In this document: positions 49,550 to 58,485 of the stretch, in pieces
Layout of the letters: every line of letters starts with the position of its first letter
How positions within the stretch are numbered: position 1 is the stretch's first letter
From: Burkholderiales bacterium
Lineage (GTDB): Bacteria > Pseudomonadota > Gammaproteobacteria > Burkholderiales > Burkholderiaceae_C
NCBI GenBank assembly: GCA_017307865.1
Contig: JAFKGE010000041.1
Coordinates: 1 to 59,551, forward strand
DNA: 59,551 nucleotides
Direction: 5' to 3'
Translations under genes and position numbers: made by a program
Notes under the pieces: generated by a model
The model's input: only the letters and a program-made list of their open reading frames with translations
What the model was told of the DNA's origin: nothing
Databases searched by the model: none

Positions 49550-51177
49550 TCCTCTCGATGTACCCCGTGCTGGAGCGGCGCAGCGGCCACCACCACCGCA
49601 AGCCGGGCGGCGCCGGCGAGCGCGGCCCGCGCGGCGTGCCGACCGACCCGCTGCCGGCCGGCAAGCGCCCGTCGCACCCGCTGCCCGACCCGAGCGACTG
49701 GAGCTTCGAGTTGATCGAGCGCTACCACGGCGCCATTGCCGCCACCGCCGAGCGTTTCGGCCTGGACACCTACCCCAATCAGCTCGAGGTCATCAGCGCC
49801 GAGCAGATGATGGACGCCTACGCCAGCCTAGGCATGCCGGTGGGCTACCGCCATTGGAGCTACGGCAAGGCTTTTCTGGCTGTCGAGCGGCGCTACCGGC
49901 GCGGGCAGATGGGCCTGGCCTACGAGATGGTGATCAACGCCAACCCCTGCATCAGCTACCTGATGGAGGAAAACTCCACCGCCATGCAGGCGCTGGTGAT
50001 CGCGCATGCCGCCTACGGGCACAACAGCTTCTTCAAGGGCAACTACCTGTTCGGCATGTGGACGGATGCCGGCAGCATCATCGACTACCTGATCTACGCG
50101 CGCGACTACGTGGCGCAGTGCGAGGAGCGCCACGGCCTGGACGCGGTGGAGCAGCTGCTGGACTCGTGCCACGCGCTGGCCAGCTTCGGCGTCGACCGCT
50201 ACCGCCGCCCGTCCAAGAAAAGCCTGGCGCGCGAGCTCGCCGAGCACGAGCAGCGCGAGGCCTACGCCCAGCAGCAGGTCAACGTGCTGTGGAGCACCCT
50301 GCCCACGCGCCCCGGCAAGGACAGCGCCGCGGCGCCCGAGAACGAGCGCTTTCCCAAGGAGCCGGAGGAAAACATCCTCTACTTCATCGAAAAGAACGCC
50401 CCGCTGCTGGAGCCCTGGCAGAGAGAAATCGTGCGCATCGTGCGCAAGATCGCCCAGTACTTCTATCCGCAGCGCCAGACCCAGGTGATGAACGAGGGCT
50501 GGGCCACCTTCTGGCACCACACCCTGCTCAACACGATGTACGACGAGGGCTGGCTGACCGACGGCGTGATGATCGAGTGGCTGGCCTCGCACACCAACGT
50601 CATCTACCAGCCGCCGGTGGAGCACCCGGCCTACAGCGGCATCAACCCCTACGCGCTGGGCTTTGCCATGTACCGCGACATCCGGCGCATCTGCGAAAGC
50701 CCCACCGAGGAGGACCGGCGCTGGTTTCCAGACCTGGCCGGCACGCCCTGGCTGCCGGCGCTGCACCACGCCATGCGCAACTACAAGGACGAGAGCTTCG
50801 TCGGCCAGTACCTGAGCCCCGCGCTGATCCGCCACCTGCGCCTGTTCGCCATCCACGACGACGCGCGCGAGCGCGAGCTGCTGGTGAGCGCCATCCACGA
50901 CGAGGACGGCTACCGCGAGCTGCGCCAGCTGCTGTCGCGCCAGTACGACCTGGGCGTGCGCGAGCCCAACATCGAGGTCTGGAACGTGAACCTGCGCGGC
51001 GACCGCTGCCTCACGCTGCGCCACACCCAAGTGCAGGGCCGCCCGCTGGCCGACGACGCCAAGGAGGTGCTCAAGCACGTGGCGCGCCTGTGGGGCTTCG
51101 GCGTGCAGATCGAAAGCGTGGGCGAAGGCGGCGAGCTGCCGGTGCTGCTGCACAGCGTGCCGGCGCCGGCATCCTGA
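49546..51177 (+). CDS. SpoVR family protein (YcgB-like)
   Basis: A 543-residue cytosolic SpoVR protein. Landmarks: PNQLEVISAEQMMDAYAS, YRHWSYGKAF, INANPCISYLMEENSTAMQ, HAAYGHNSFFKGNYLF and QVMNEGWATFWHHTLLN, with H/E residues that look metal-binding. The prkA-yeaH-spoVR trio is conserved in many proteobacteria; molecular function is unknown. ATG 49546 is inferred from the overlap; ATG 49558 is an alternative. It ends the high-GC part of the window and is convergent with livF. Confidence 0.92.
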   Translation: MILSMYPVLERRSGHHHRKPGGAGERGPRGVPTDPLPAGKRPSHPLPDPSDWSFELIERYHGAIAATAERFGLDTYPNQLEVISAEQMMDAYASLGMPVGYRHWSYGKAFLAVERRYRRGQMGLAYEMVINANPCISYLMEENSTAMQALVIAHAAYGHNSFFKGNYLFGMWTDAGSIIDYLIYARDYVAQCEERHGLDAVEQLLDSCHALASFGVDRYRRPSKKSLARELAEHEQREAYAQQQVNVLWSTLPTRPGKDSAAAPENERFPKEPEENILYFIEKNAPLLEPWQREIVRIVRKIAQYFYPQRQTQVMNEGWATFWHHTLLNTMYDEGWLTDGVMIEWLASHTNVIYQPPVEHPAYSGINPYALGFAMYRDIRRICESPTEEDRRWFPDLAGTPWLPALHHAMRNYKDESFVGQYLSPALIRHLRLFAIHDDARERELLVSAIHDEDGYRELRQLLSRQYDLGVREPNIEVWNVNLRGDRCLTLRHTQVQGRPLADDAKEVLKHVARLWGFGVQIESVGEGGELPVLLHSVPAPAS

Positions 51178-51201
51178 GGACGCACGGCGCGAGTCTTCCC
51201 G

Positions 51202-51906
51202 TCAAACGGAGCAGTAGCGCTCTTGGATGGCTTGGTCAGCGAGCATTTCCTCCGCCGTTCCGTGATAGACGACCTCGCCTTGATCGAGGATGTATGCCCT
51301 GTCCGCGATGCGCAATGCCAAATCGACGTTCTGCTCGATCAGCAGAATCGTCACACCGTTTTCCTTGAGCTGGGTAAAGTAGCGAAACATCTCTTCCACC
51401 AAGAGCGGCATGATGCCCTCCGATGGTTCATCCAGCATCACCAGCTTGGGTTTCGACGCGACAGCCCGCGCGATCGCCAGCATTTGCTGTTCGCCGCCTG
51501 ACATGGTGATCGCCTGCTGATCGAGCCGCTCTCGGATGCGGGGGAATGTCTCCGCGATCTCCTCGATCACCTGCGCCTCTTTGTGGCGCAGCGGCGACGC
51601 CAGCAAACCCAGGCGAATGTTTTCACGCACCGTCAGCCCAGGCACGATACGCCGTTCTTCCGGAACATAGGCCAGTCCCCGTTCATAGCGCGCATGCGCC
51701 GGCAGACCCAAGATGGATTCGCCCTCGAACTCAACAAGGCCCTGCACCTTGGGGATCAGGCCCGCAACGCTCTTCACGGTCGTCGTCTTGCCTGCACCAT
51801 TGCGGCCCACCAGGCAAACCAGTTCGCCACGCTGCACTTCGAGGTTGATGCCCTGCAAGACGTGGCTTGCGCCATACCAAGCATGGAGATTTTCGATCTT
51901 TAGCAC
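51202..51906 (-). CDS. livF: Branched-chain-type ABC transporter ATPase, LivF
   Basis: A 234-residue nucleotide-binding subunit. Walker A GRNGAGKTTTVKSV, signature MSGGEQQMLAIARAV, Walker B LVMLDEPSEGI and the H-loop region replaced by LIEQNVDLALRIADRAY as usual for LivF. It powers the importer with LivG. It is the last gene of livKHMGF. Codon use and GC are lower than in the flanking genes upstream, supporting acquisition. Confidence 0.93.
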   Translation of the reverse strand: MLKIENLHAWYGASHVLQGINLEVQRGELVCLVGRNGAGKTTTVKSVAGLIPKVQGLVEFEGESILGLPAHARYERGLAYVPEERRIVPGLTVRENIRLGLLASPLRHKEAQVIEEIAETFPRIRERLDQQAITMSGGEQQMLAIARAVASKPKLVMLDEPSEGIMPLLVEEMFRYFTQLKENGVTILLIEQNVDLALRIADRAYILDQGEVVYHGTAEEMLADQAIQERYCSV

Positions 51907-51935
51907 GATCTCATACCCTTCTTTCGACAGCGCGA

Positions 51936-52685
51936 TCAGTGCCCTTGACCGAGGTAGACGGCTTTCACGGTTTCGTTGTCGCGAATCTCGTCGGGCGATC
52001 CTTCAGCGAGCAACTGGCCATGGTGCAACACCACCACGTGATCGGAGATGCCCATCACCATCTTCATCTTGTGTTCTACAAGGACCACCGTTCGGTCTTT
52101 CACCAAATCCAGAATCAGCCCCATCATGGTCTTGGTCTCCTCGGGACTCATGCCGGCGGTTGGCTCATCCATCAGCAACAATTTGGGCTTGGCGGCCAGG
52201 GCGACCGCGATCTCGAGTGCCCGCTGTTGGCCATGTGCGAGTTCTCGCGCAAGACCTCCGGAACGGTCGGCCAACCCGACCAGCGAGAGCAATTCGAGTG
52301 CTTGTTCGCGCAGTCCCTGCAGGCTCTCGCGCTTGCGCCACAACGAGTAGCGGGACACATGCGCTTGCAACGCGATGCGCACGTTCTCCAAGACCGTGAA
52401 GTTGGGGAACAGGTTGGTGATCTGGAACGACTTGGCAATGCCCAGGTGCGCGTACTCGTGGGGCTTGAGGCCAGTGATGTCCTTGCCCTCAAACAGGACC
52501 GTCCCCCGGGTCGGTGGAAACGCACCCGAGAGCACGTTGAAGTAGGTGCTCTTGCCCGCTCCGTTGGGACCAATGATGGATGTCAGCTTTCCTTTGGGAA
52601 TCTTGACGCTGACATCCTTCAGCGCAACGAAGTCGCCGAACTGCTTGTCCACATGGCGCGTTTCGATGATTGCGTCAACGCTCAC
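51936..52685 (-). CDS. livG: Branched-chain-type ABC transporter ATPase, LivG
   Basis: A 249-residue nucleotide-binding subunit. Walker A GPNGAGKSTYFNVLSG, LivG-type signature LAHGQQRALEIAVAL (LSGGQ-equivalent AHGQQ), Walker B LLLMDEPTAGMSPEE and switch His in VVLVEHKMKMVMG. It overlaps livM by 11 bases. Confidence 0.93.
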   Translation of the reverse strand: MSVDAIIETRHVDKQFGDFVALKDVSVKIPKGKLTSIIGPNGAGKSTYFNVLSGAFPPTRGTVLFEGKDITGLKPHEYAHLGIAKSFQITNLFPNFTVLENVRIALQAHVSRYSLWRKRESLQGLREQALELLSLVGLADRSGGLARELAHGQQRALEIAVALAAKPKLLLMDEPTAGMSPEETKTMMGLILDLVKDRTVVLVEHKMKMVMGISDHVVVLHHGQLLAEGSPDEIRDNETVKAVYLGQGH

Positions 52686-53667
52686 GACGAATCCTCTCTA
52701 ACAGGGTGCCCCACACGCCCTTCGGAAAGAACAGCACGAAGAACACAAAGATGGCGCCCACATAGAACTGCCAGTTCTCCGTGTACAGCGAGAGCACATC
52801 CTGAACGAGCAAGAAGAGCGCCGTTCCGACGAACGGGCCGAAATACGTACCCATACCGCCCAGCAAGCAAAGCATCACGACCATGCCGGACATCGAATAG
52901 TGCAAGGTTTCAATCGGCACGGTCGAAAGATGTATCGCGTTCAGCGCCCCAGCAAGTCCACAGAAGATCGCTGAAAGAACGAACGACAACAGCTTCGACC
53001 TCTCGATGTTGAAGCCACACGCACGCGCTCGAGCTTCGTTTTCGCGAATCGCTTCGATGACACCACCAAATGGCGACGCCAGGATTCGGGAAAGCAAGGC
53101 CATCGAGATCCCGACAAACACGAGAATGAAGTAGTACTTCTGCATCGGGTCCAGCAGATTCAACTTCAATCCCAGCAGCGACACCTCGGTGACGTTCACC
53201 CCACGCAGGCCGTTTTCCCCGCCAGATGCCGGCATCTGGTAGACGATGAAGTAGACGCACTGGGCCAGTGCGAGCGTCACCATGGCAAAGTAGATGCCGC
53301 GCGTACGAATGGCCAACATGCCAATGACCAACGCCACCAGGGCGGTGATGCCGATTGCCATCAGGATGGCCAGCCACCACGGCACGCCATGTTGCGCGAT
53401 CAGTATGCCTGCGGCATACGCACCGACGCCCAGAAACGCGGCGTGCCCGAACGACAGCATCCCGGTGTATCCGAACAGCAGATTGAAACCCACCGCGTAC
53501 AGGCCGAAGATGAGAATGTTGATGGCCAGCGAGTGGTAAGGCAGTATCCACGGCACAGCCGCGAAAAACAGCAGGGTGGCGAGCACACGATGGCGTGCCA
53601 GTTGCTCAAGCCAGGGGACAGCAGCGGTCGTGCCCGGTCGCGCCGCCAGTTCCGGAGTTGCGTTCAT
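52675..53667 (-). CDS. livM: Branched-chain-type ABC transporter permease, LivM
   Basis: A 330-residue inner-membrane permease with about nine hydrophobic segments. Landmarks: YAVGFNLLFGYTGMLSFGHAAFLGVGAYAAG, the AIRTRGIYFAMVTLALAQ segment, AIRENEARARACGFN (coupling helix) and GMGTYFGPFVGTALF. It pairs with LivH. A Met-rich unconserved leader of ~25 residues precedes the first helix. Confidence 0.92.
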   Translation of the reverse strand: MNATPELAARPGTTAAVPWLEQLARHRVLATLLFFAAVPWILPYHSLAINILIFGLYAVGFNLLFGYTGMLSFGHAAFLGVGAYAAGILIAQHGVPWWLAILMAIGITALVALVIGMLAIRTRGIYFAMVTLALAQCVYFIVYQMPASGGENGLRGVNVTEVSLLGLKLNLLDPMQKYYFILVFVGISMALLSRILASPFGGVIEAIRENEARARACGFNIERSKLLSFVLSAIFCGLAGALNAIHLSTVPIETLHYSMSGMVVMLCLLGGMGTYFGPFVGTALFLLVQDVLSLYTENWQFYVGAIFVFFVLFFPKGVWGTLLERIRRER

Positions 53668-53678
53668 CAGTCTCTCCC

Positions 53679-54560
53679 TCAGGCCATCAGTCCTGGGCGG
53701 CCGAACAGCCCCTGCGGCCGGACAAGCAGCACGGCGGCCATGATCACGAACATCGAGACCTGCGCCGCTTCGGGAAAGAACAGCACGGCCATGCTTTCGA
53801 CCACGCCGATGATCAACCCAGCGACGATGGCGCCTGTCAGCGATCCCATGCCGCCGACGACGGTAACGACGAAGGCAACGATCAGCACTGCGGTCCCCAT
53901 TTCCGGGGCGACACCCTGCAACGGCGCGGAAAGCACGCCTGCCAGCGCCGCCAGACCCGTGCCGACTCCAAACACGATCAGCCAGACGCGCGAGACATCG
54001 ATGCCCAGCACGCGCACGATTACCGGATCGCGCGCACCGGCTCGCACGATCAGTCCGAACGATGTCTTCTCAATCAGCAGCCAAAGAGCAAGCAGTATCA
54101 CGGCGACGACGCCAATCACGAACAACCGGTAGGTCGGAAAATCTGCGAAGCCCAGATTGGTCGCCCCTTGGAGCAATTCCGGCGTGTCAAAGGGAATTCC
54201 CGACTTGCCGAACACCATGCGCACGCCTTCAACCATCATGTACGCCAATCCGAAGGTCAGCAACAACGGATAGTCGATACCACGCCCATAGAGCGGCCGG
54301 ATCAGCCAGCGCTCGCAAATCATGCCGAACAAGCCGGTCATCACCGGCGCAAGCAGCATCGAGAGCCAGAAGCTTCCTGTGTACCGATACACGAGCAGGC
54401 CCACGTACGCACCCAGCATGTAGAACGCCCCGTGAGCAAAGTTCACGACGGTCAACATGCCGAAGATGAGCGAGAGCCCGACCGCCAGCAGTATGTATAT
54501 GGCACCAAGGGCCAACCCCGTAAACAGCTGGAGTGCCAACAGATCGAAAGACAAGTTCAT
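53679..54560 (-). CDS. livH: Branched-chain-type ABC transporter permease, LivH
   Basis: A 293-residue inner-membrane permease with about eight hydrophobic segments. Landmarks: FTGLALGAIYILLAVGLSLIFGML, VNFAHGAFYMLGAY, VRAGARDPVIVRVLGIDVSRV (coupling region) and VVGGMGSLTGAIVAGLIIG. It lies 76 bases downstream of livK. Confidence 0.92.
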   Translation of the reverse strand: MNLSFDLLALQLFTGLALGAIYILLAVGLSLIFGMLTVVNFAHGAFYMLGAYVGLLVYRYTGSFWLSMLLAPVMTGLFGMICERWLIRPLYGRGIDYPLLLTFGLAYMMVEGVRMVFGKSGIPFDTPELLQGATNLGFADFPTYRLFVIGVVAVILLALWLLIEKTSFGLIVRAGARDPVIVRVLGIDVSRVWLIVFGVGTGLAALAGVLSAPLQGVAPEMGTAVLIVAFVVTVVGGMGSLTGAIVAGLIIGVVESMAVLFFPEAAQVSMFVIMAAVLLVRPQGLFGRPGLMA

Positions 54561-54636
54561 GGTCGGGCAGCAAGGAGCCGAATGAGGCCATCGGCAAACG
54601 CTGGCAACGATTCGCCAGCGTTGTCACGCGAGTCGC

Positions 54637-55863
54637 TTAGCCTTTGAATCCAAGTTCCTGGCAGGTGCGCAGAAGCTTCTCGCTGGCGGGTTCCACGTGC
54701 AGAACCTTGAACACATCATCGGGGCTCGTCGACTCCTTGCTGTTCGATTCGATCACCAGCACGGACTGAACGGACTGCTGATCGCATGCGCGGTAGTACT
54801 GCGGCCCTTTGTAGGTGTCGTACTTCAATCCCTTGAGCGTCTGCGCGACCTTGTCGGTGTCCGTGGTGCCGGCCTGCTTGATGGCCATCAGCAGCGACTT
54901 GACGGCAGAGTAGGCCATGGCCCCATAGTCCGACGGATGACGCCCTTTGTTCGCGGCGGCGAAGGCGGCGTTGAATGCCTTCGCCGAGGGAATGGTGGTC
55001 TCGAGTTCCCAGTAGTACTGCGTGCCCCCGATGACACCCTCGTACGTGCCGGCGCCGCCTGCAACACGCGCTGAGTAGGTCAGGATGGGGGTGACGAACT
55101 TGGCGCTTTTCTTCATTCCAAAGTCACCCGCCTGCTTAATCGAAATTCGGTTGTCGCTGCCAAAGTTGTTGAAAATCAGCACATCGGGGTTCATCGCCCG
55201 AATACGAGGCAGGAACGTCGAATAGTCCTGGGCTCCCAGCGGATGCTTGACTTCGCCCACGACTTCAGCGCCGAGTTCTTTAGCCACTTGCGTAAAGCCG
55301 CGTGTCATCTCGTGACCATAGGCGTAGTCGGCCGTCAGAAAGGCCACGCGGGTCCCTTTCTTGAACACATACCGACCCACTGCCTGCGTGGTCATATGCG
55401 GATTGAGCGCCTCGTGAAACGTGTAGGGACTTGCATCCGCTGCCTCGTTGATCGCGTCGGACTGGCTGATGCTGATGTACAGGACCTTGCGCTGCTTCGT
55501 CACGTTGTTGATCGACAACTGCGTGGCGGCCGACAGGCCACCCACGATGAAGTTCACCTTATCCTTCTCGATCAACTCCAAGGCCCGCGTTGCCGCCTCG
55601 CCCGGATTGAGCTTGTCGTCGCGGACCAGCAGTTCGGCCTTCTGACCGTTCAGGCCACCCGCGTTGTTGAACTCCGCTACAGCCAGTTCCGCATTGCGTG
55701 CCTGATCTTGCGCCTCGGTACCGTACGGGCCCGTGAGGGGTACCGGCAAGCCGATCTTGATGTTCTGGGCCTGCGCCAGCGACACTGACCCGACAGCCAC
55801 GAACAGCAACGGAACGCACGCCGCCTTGGCCACGGATTTTGAAAGAAGAGAGGCAAGATTCAT
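54637..55863 (-). CDS. ABC transporter substrate-binding protein, LivK-like
   Basis: A 408-residue periplasmic binding protein (Peripla_BP_6). Signal peptide residues 1 to about 32 (VGSVSLAQAQ), then IKIGLPVPLTGPYGTEAQDQARN, GLNGQKAELLVRDDKLNP, FIVGGLSAATQLSI and TADYAYGHEMTRGFTQV. The type I fold with S-A-A ligand loop is common to receptors for amino acids and also for aromatic acids or amides. ATG 55863 follows AAGGAGACTCCTC. It is divergent from tetR. Its cargo is probably the substrate of the FAD monooxygenase downstream of tetR. Confidence 0.9.
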   Translation of the reverse strand: MNLASLLSKSVAKAACVPLLFVAVGSVSLAQAQNIKIGLPVPLTGPYGTEAQDQARNAELAVAEFNNAGGLNGQKAELLVRDDKLNPGEAATRALELIEKDKVNFIVGGLSAATQLSINNVTKQRKVLYISISQSDAINEAADASPYTFHEALNPHMTTQAVGRYVFKKGTRVAFLTADYAYGHEMTRGFTQVAKELGAEVVGEVKHPLGAQDYSTFLPRIRAMNPDVLIFNNFGSDNRISIKQAGDFGMKKSAKFVTPILTYSARVAGGAGTYEGVIGGTQYYWELETTIPSAKAFNAAFAAANKGRHPSDYGAMAYSAVKSLLMAIKQAGTTDTDKVAQTLKGLKYDTYKGPQYYRACDQQSVQSVLVIESNSKESTSPDDVFKVLHVEPASEKLLRTCQELGFKG

Positions 55864-55922
55864 GAGGAGTCTCCTTGCATAAAAGGGGTGGTGGCAGCTC
55901 ACCAAGTCAGATAGCATTGATG

Positions 55923-55936
55923 ATCAATTGATAATT
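55923..55936. promoter_or_regulatory. Candidate TetR operator, livK-tetR intergenic
   Basis: ATCAATTGATAATT, containing the 10-bp palindrome ATCAATTGAT. The identical 14 bases recur at 56717-56730 before the VOC gene, and each is followed shortly by ACGAT. Confidence 0.65.
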
Positions 55937-55987
55937 TACACGATCGATAGATGTTTTGTCAAACGATCAATAACAAGGGTTATCCCG

Positions 55988-56665
55988 ATGAACAATCAAG
56001 CGTCCCCAGTGAAGACCGATGCTCCGCCTCGTCGCAGGCTGGCGCCGCAGGAGCGGGAGCACGACATCGTGCAGAAGGCCGTCACCGTCTTTGCCCGGCA
56101 AGGGTTTCAAGTCAGCACTCGTGACCTGGCCAAGGCACTTGGCATCACGCAACCGCTGCTGTACCGCTACTTTCCCAGCAAGGAGGTCCTTATCGACCGT
56201 GTCTATGACGAGGTGTTCTCGAGCCGTTGGAACCCAGAATGGGAGGAGTGGCTGGCCGATCGCACCCACCCGCTGCGCGAACGCCTGTGCCACTATCTGA
56301 AGGACTATGCGAAGTTCGTTCTCAGGAACGAGTGGGTTCGCATCTTCATTTACGCCGGCCTGACCCGTGGTGGCATCAACCAGAAGTACCTGAATCGGTT
56401 GCGCGAACGACACTTTGCCGTGATCGCGCGCGAACTACGTCATAGCTACGGGATACCTGAGCCGCGTGGTGCCGCCGACGAGGAGGATGAAATCGAGTTG
56501 GTCTGGTCCATGCACTCGGGAGTCTTTTACTTCGGGGTCCGCAAGTGGATCTATGAGGAATCGATCCCTCGCAACATCGATCACCACATCGAGTTGCGGG
56601 TCGACGCCTTCCTCGAGGGTGCACCCAACGTCCTGCGAAACCAGCGCAAGACACCTGGCACCTGA
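55988..56665 (+). CDS. TetR-family transcriptional regulator
   Basis: A 225-residue repressor-type regulator. The N-terminal helix-turn-helix domain spans residues 20-70: IVQKAVTVFARQGFQVSTRD, LAKALGITQPLLYRYFPSKE, VLIDRVYDEVF. The C-terminal ligand domain is unspecific (WVRIFIYAGLTRGGINQKYL). ATG 55988 is preceded by GGGTTATCCC and no good Shine-Dalgarno; an upstream in-frame ATG at 55928 would run through the operator region. Position between liv and the oxidative genes makes it the likely local regulator. Confidence 0.88.
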   Translation: MNNQASPVKTDAPPRRRLAPQEREHDIVQKAVTVFARQGFQVSTRDLAKALGITQPLLYRYFPSKEVLIDRVYDEVFSSRWNPEWEEWLADRTHPLRERLCHYLKDYAKFVLRNEWVRIFIYAGLTRGGINQKYLNRLRERHFAVIARELRHSYGIPEPRGAADEEDEIELVWSMHSGVFYFGVRKWIYEESIPRNIDHHIELRVDAFLEGAPNVLRNQRKTPGT

Positions 56666-56706
56666 GGCCGAGCTTGCGTGGCGCTTGCGATCAGTCGTGG
56701 AGTACG

Positions 56707-56735
56707 TTATTATTTTATCAATTGATAATTACGAT
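56707..56735 (+). promoter_or_regulatory. VOC-gene promoter with operator in the spacer
   Basis: TTATTA (56707-56712) and TACGAT (56730-56735), 17 bases apart, form a plausible promoter. The 14-bp palindrome TTATCAATTGATAA (56715-56728) fills the spacer and shares its core with the site at 55923. Confidence 0.6.
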
Positions 56736-56752
56736 ACTCAAGACCGAACATC

Positions 56753-57199
56753 ATGGCGATCAGCAAGTTGGCTCACTTTTCGATCCGAACCCCCAATCTC
56801 GAGGCGTCGCGAGGGTTTTACACCAGGGTTCTGGGCTTCAAGGAAGGCTTCCGCCCCGCATTCAAGTTTCCCGGGGCATGGCTCTACCGGGGCGGCGATG
56901 AATCGGACTACGGCGTCATCCATCTGATCGGCATCGACCTCAACGATCCGAGTGGACTGGTTGACTACCTCGGCGACAAGGACACCAAAAGCCTGCGGGG
57001 AAGTGGCGCGGTCGACCATGTGGCCTTCATGGCCACCGACCTTCGTGCGATGCGCCTGAGCCTGCAGCAAGAGGGTGTGCCGTATCGTGAACGCACGGTG
57101 CCCGATTTGGGCTTGCACCAGGTGTTCCTGGAAGACCCTTCGGGCGTGACTGTCGAACTCAACTTTCCAGCCGCCGAAGCAGCGTCACTGTCGAACTGA
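56753..57199 (+). CDS. VOC-superfamily (glyoxalase/dioxygenase-fold) protein
   Basis: A 148-residue single-domain VOC protein. Two beta-alpha-beta modules: AISKLAHFSIRTPNLEASRGFYTRVLGF (in part) and VDHVAFMATDLRAMRLSLQQ. Likely metal ligands are H8, the H in YGVIHLIGIDL or VDHVAF, and E in PSGVTVELNF. The family includes glyoxalases, extradiol dioxygenases and isomerases; here the setting suggests ring cleavage or product isomerisation, but sequence alone does not decide. It leads the operon with the monooxygenase gene, 47 bases apart. Confidence 0.82.
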   Translation: MAISKLAHFSIRTPNLEASRGFYTRVLGFKEGFRPAFKFPGAWLYRGGDESDYGVIHLIGIDLNDPSGLVDYLGDKDTKSLRGSGAVDHVAFMATDLRAMRLSLQQEGVPYRERTVPDLGLHQVFLEDPSGVTVELNFPAAEAASLSN

Positions 57200-57246
57200 T
57201 CGGGACAGGCACCCCACGCACCGGCCAATGGGCCAAGGAGACCAAT

Positions 57247-58455
57247 ATGCGCAAAGCAATCATCGTGGGCGGCTCACTGGGTGGGTTGCTCGTCGCCAAC
57301 CTGTTGCATCGCCAGGGCTGGGATGTCAACGTCTATGAACGGGTTGCCGAAGAGTTGGAAGGCCGCGGCGCCGGCATCGTGACCCATGCCGAACTGCTCG
57401 AGGTTCTCGAGGCGTGCGAGGTTTCGACCGACGCGAGCATCGGTGTTTCCGTGCAAGAGCGGGTCACGCTCGCGCGAGATGGAAGCGTGGCCGGTCGCCT
57501 CGCGTTGCCGCAGGTCCTGACCGCCTGGTCCCGCCTGTTTCACGATCTCAAGCAGGCATTCCCGGCTGAGCGGTATCACAACGGCATGAAGCTGTCTTCG
57601 TTGTCTCAAGACAACGATAGCGTGACTGCAGTCTTCGAGAACGGCACCAGCGTTCACGCGGACCTGCTGGTGGGCGCCGACGGCATTCGTTCGACCGTTC
57701 GCCATATGTTGCTGCCGGAAGCGACGCCTCAGTACGCGGGTTACATCGGTTGGCGTGGCCTGGTCGATGAGTCGGCATTGAGTGATCGCGCACGTGCCGA
57801 AGCATTCCCCTACTTCGCGTTCGGTTTGCCGCCACGCGAACAATTCATTGCCTATCCCGTCGCCGGTAGCAGCAACAGCACGGCTGTCGGCAAGCGTCGC
57901 TTCAATTTCGTCTGGTACCGCCCGGCCGACGAGGCAACCACCCTGCGTGATCTCCTGACCGACGCGTCGGGCAAGGTATGGAGTGACGGCATCCCGCCGC
58001 CTCTGATCCGGGCAGAAGTGCTCAATCAGGCGCGACAGGCTGCCCGCGAGGTCTTGGCACCCCAGTTCGCCGAGGTGGTCGAGAAGACCGAGAACCTGTT
58101 CTTTCAACCGATCTTCGATCTGGAAAGCCCGCAACTGGCGTTCGGCCGCGTGGCTCTGCTTGGTGATGCGGCCTTCGTGGCACGCCCCCACTGCGGCATG
58201 GGGGTCACCAAGGCAGGAGCGGATGCACGCGATCTTGTGCGCCACTTAAATGCACACGAAAGCATTCAGGCGGCGCTGCAAGGCTACCAAGGCGAGCGCA
58301 GCGAGTTCGGTCGCTTCATCGTCGGCCATGCCCGTGCACTGGGCGCCTATATGCAAGCCCAGCTTCGCACGGAAGAAGAGCGTGCCATGGCCGAGAAGTA
58401 CCGCACCGTGGATGCCGTCATGCGTGAAACCGCGGTGGCACCTGCTGCACACTGA
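57247..58455 (+). CDS. FAD-dependent aromatic monooxygenase, dihydroxypyridine-hydroxylase-like
   Basis: A 402-residue group A flavoprotein monooxygenase. N-terminal FAD motif IIVGGSLGGLLVANLLHRQG, the DG motif LLVGADGIRSTVRHM, a conserved YAGYIGWRGLVDE, and a GD motif VALLGDAAFVARPHCGMGVTKAGADARDL. The GDA-x5-RPH-x3-G-x-KA form is what I recall from 2,6-dihydroxypyridine 3-monooxygenase, not the usual GDAAHP of salicylate hydroxylases. It would hydroxylate an activated aromatic or N-heteroaromatic ring using NAD(P)H and O2. A strong AAGGAG site precedes ATG 57247. The substrate is inferred only by family. Confidence 0.85.
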   Translation: MRKAIIVGGSLGGLLVANLLHRQGWDVNVYERVAEELEGRGAGIVTHAELLEVLEACEVSTDASIGVSVQERVTLARDGSVAGRLALPQVLTAWSRLFHDLKQAFPAERYHNGMKLSSLSQDNDSVTAVFENGTSVHADLLVGADGIRSTVRHMLLPEATPQYAGYIGWRGLVDESALSDRARAEAFPYFAFGLPPREQFIAYPVAGSSNSTAVGKRRFNFVWYRPADEATTLRDLLTDASGKVWSDGIPPPLIRAEVLNQARQAAREVLAPQFAEVVEKTENLFFQPIFDLESPQLAFGRVALLGDAAFVARPHCGMGVTKAGADARDLVRHLNAHESIQAALQGYQGERSEFGRFIVGHARALGAYMQAQLRTEEERAMAEKYRTVDAVMRETAVAPAAH

Positions 58456-58485
58456 CGCGCGCCAGCGACCGATCTGGAGACTTCG

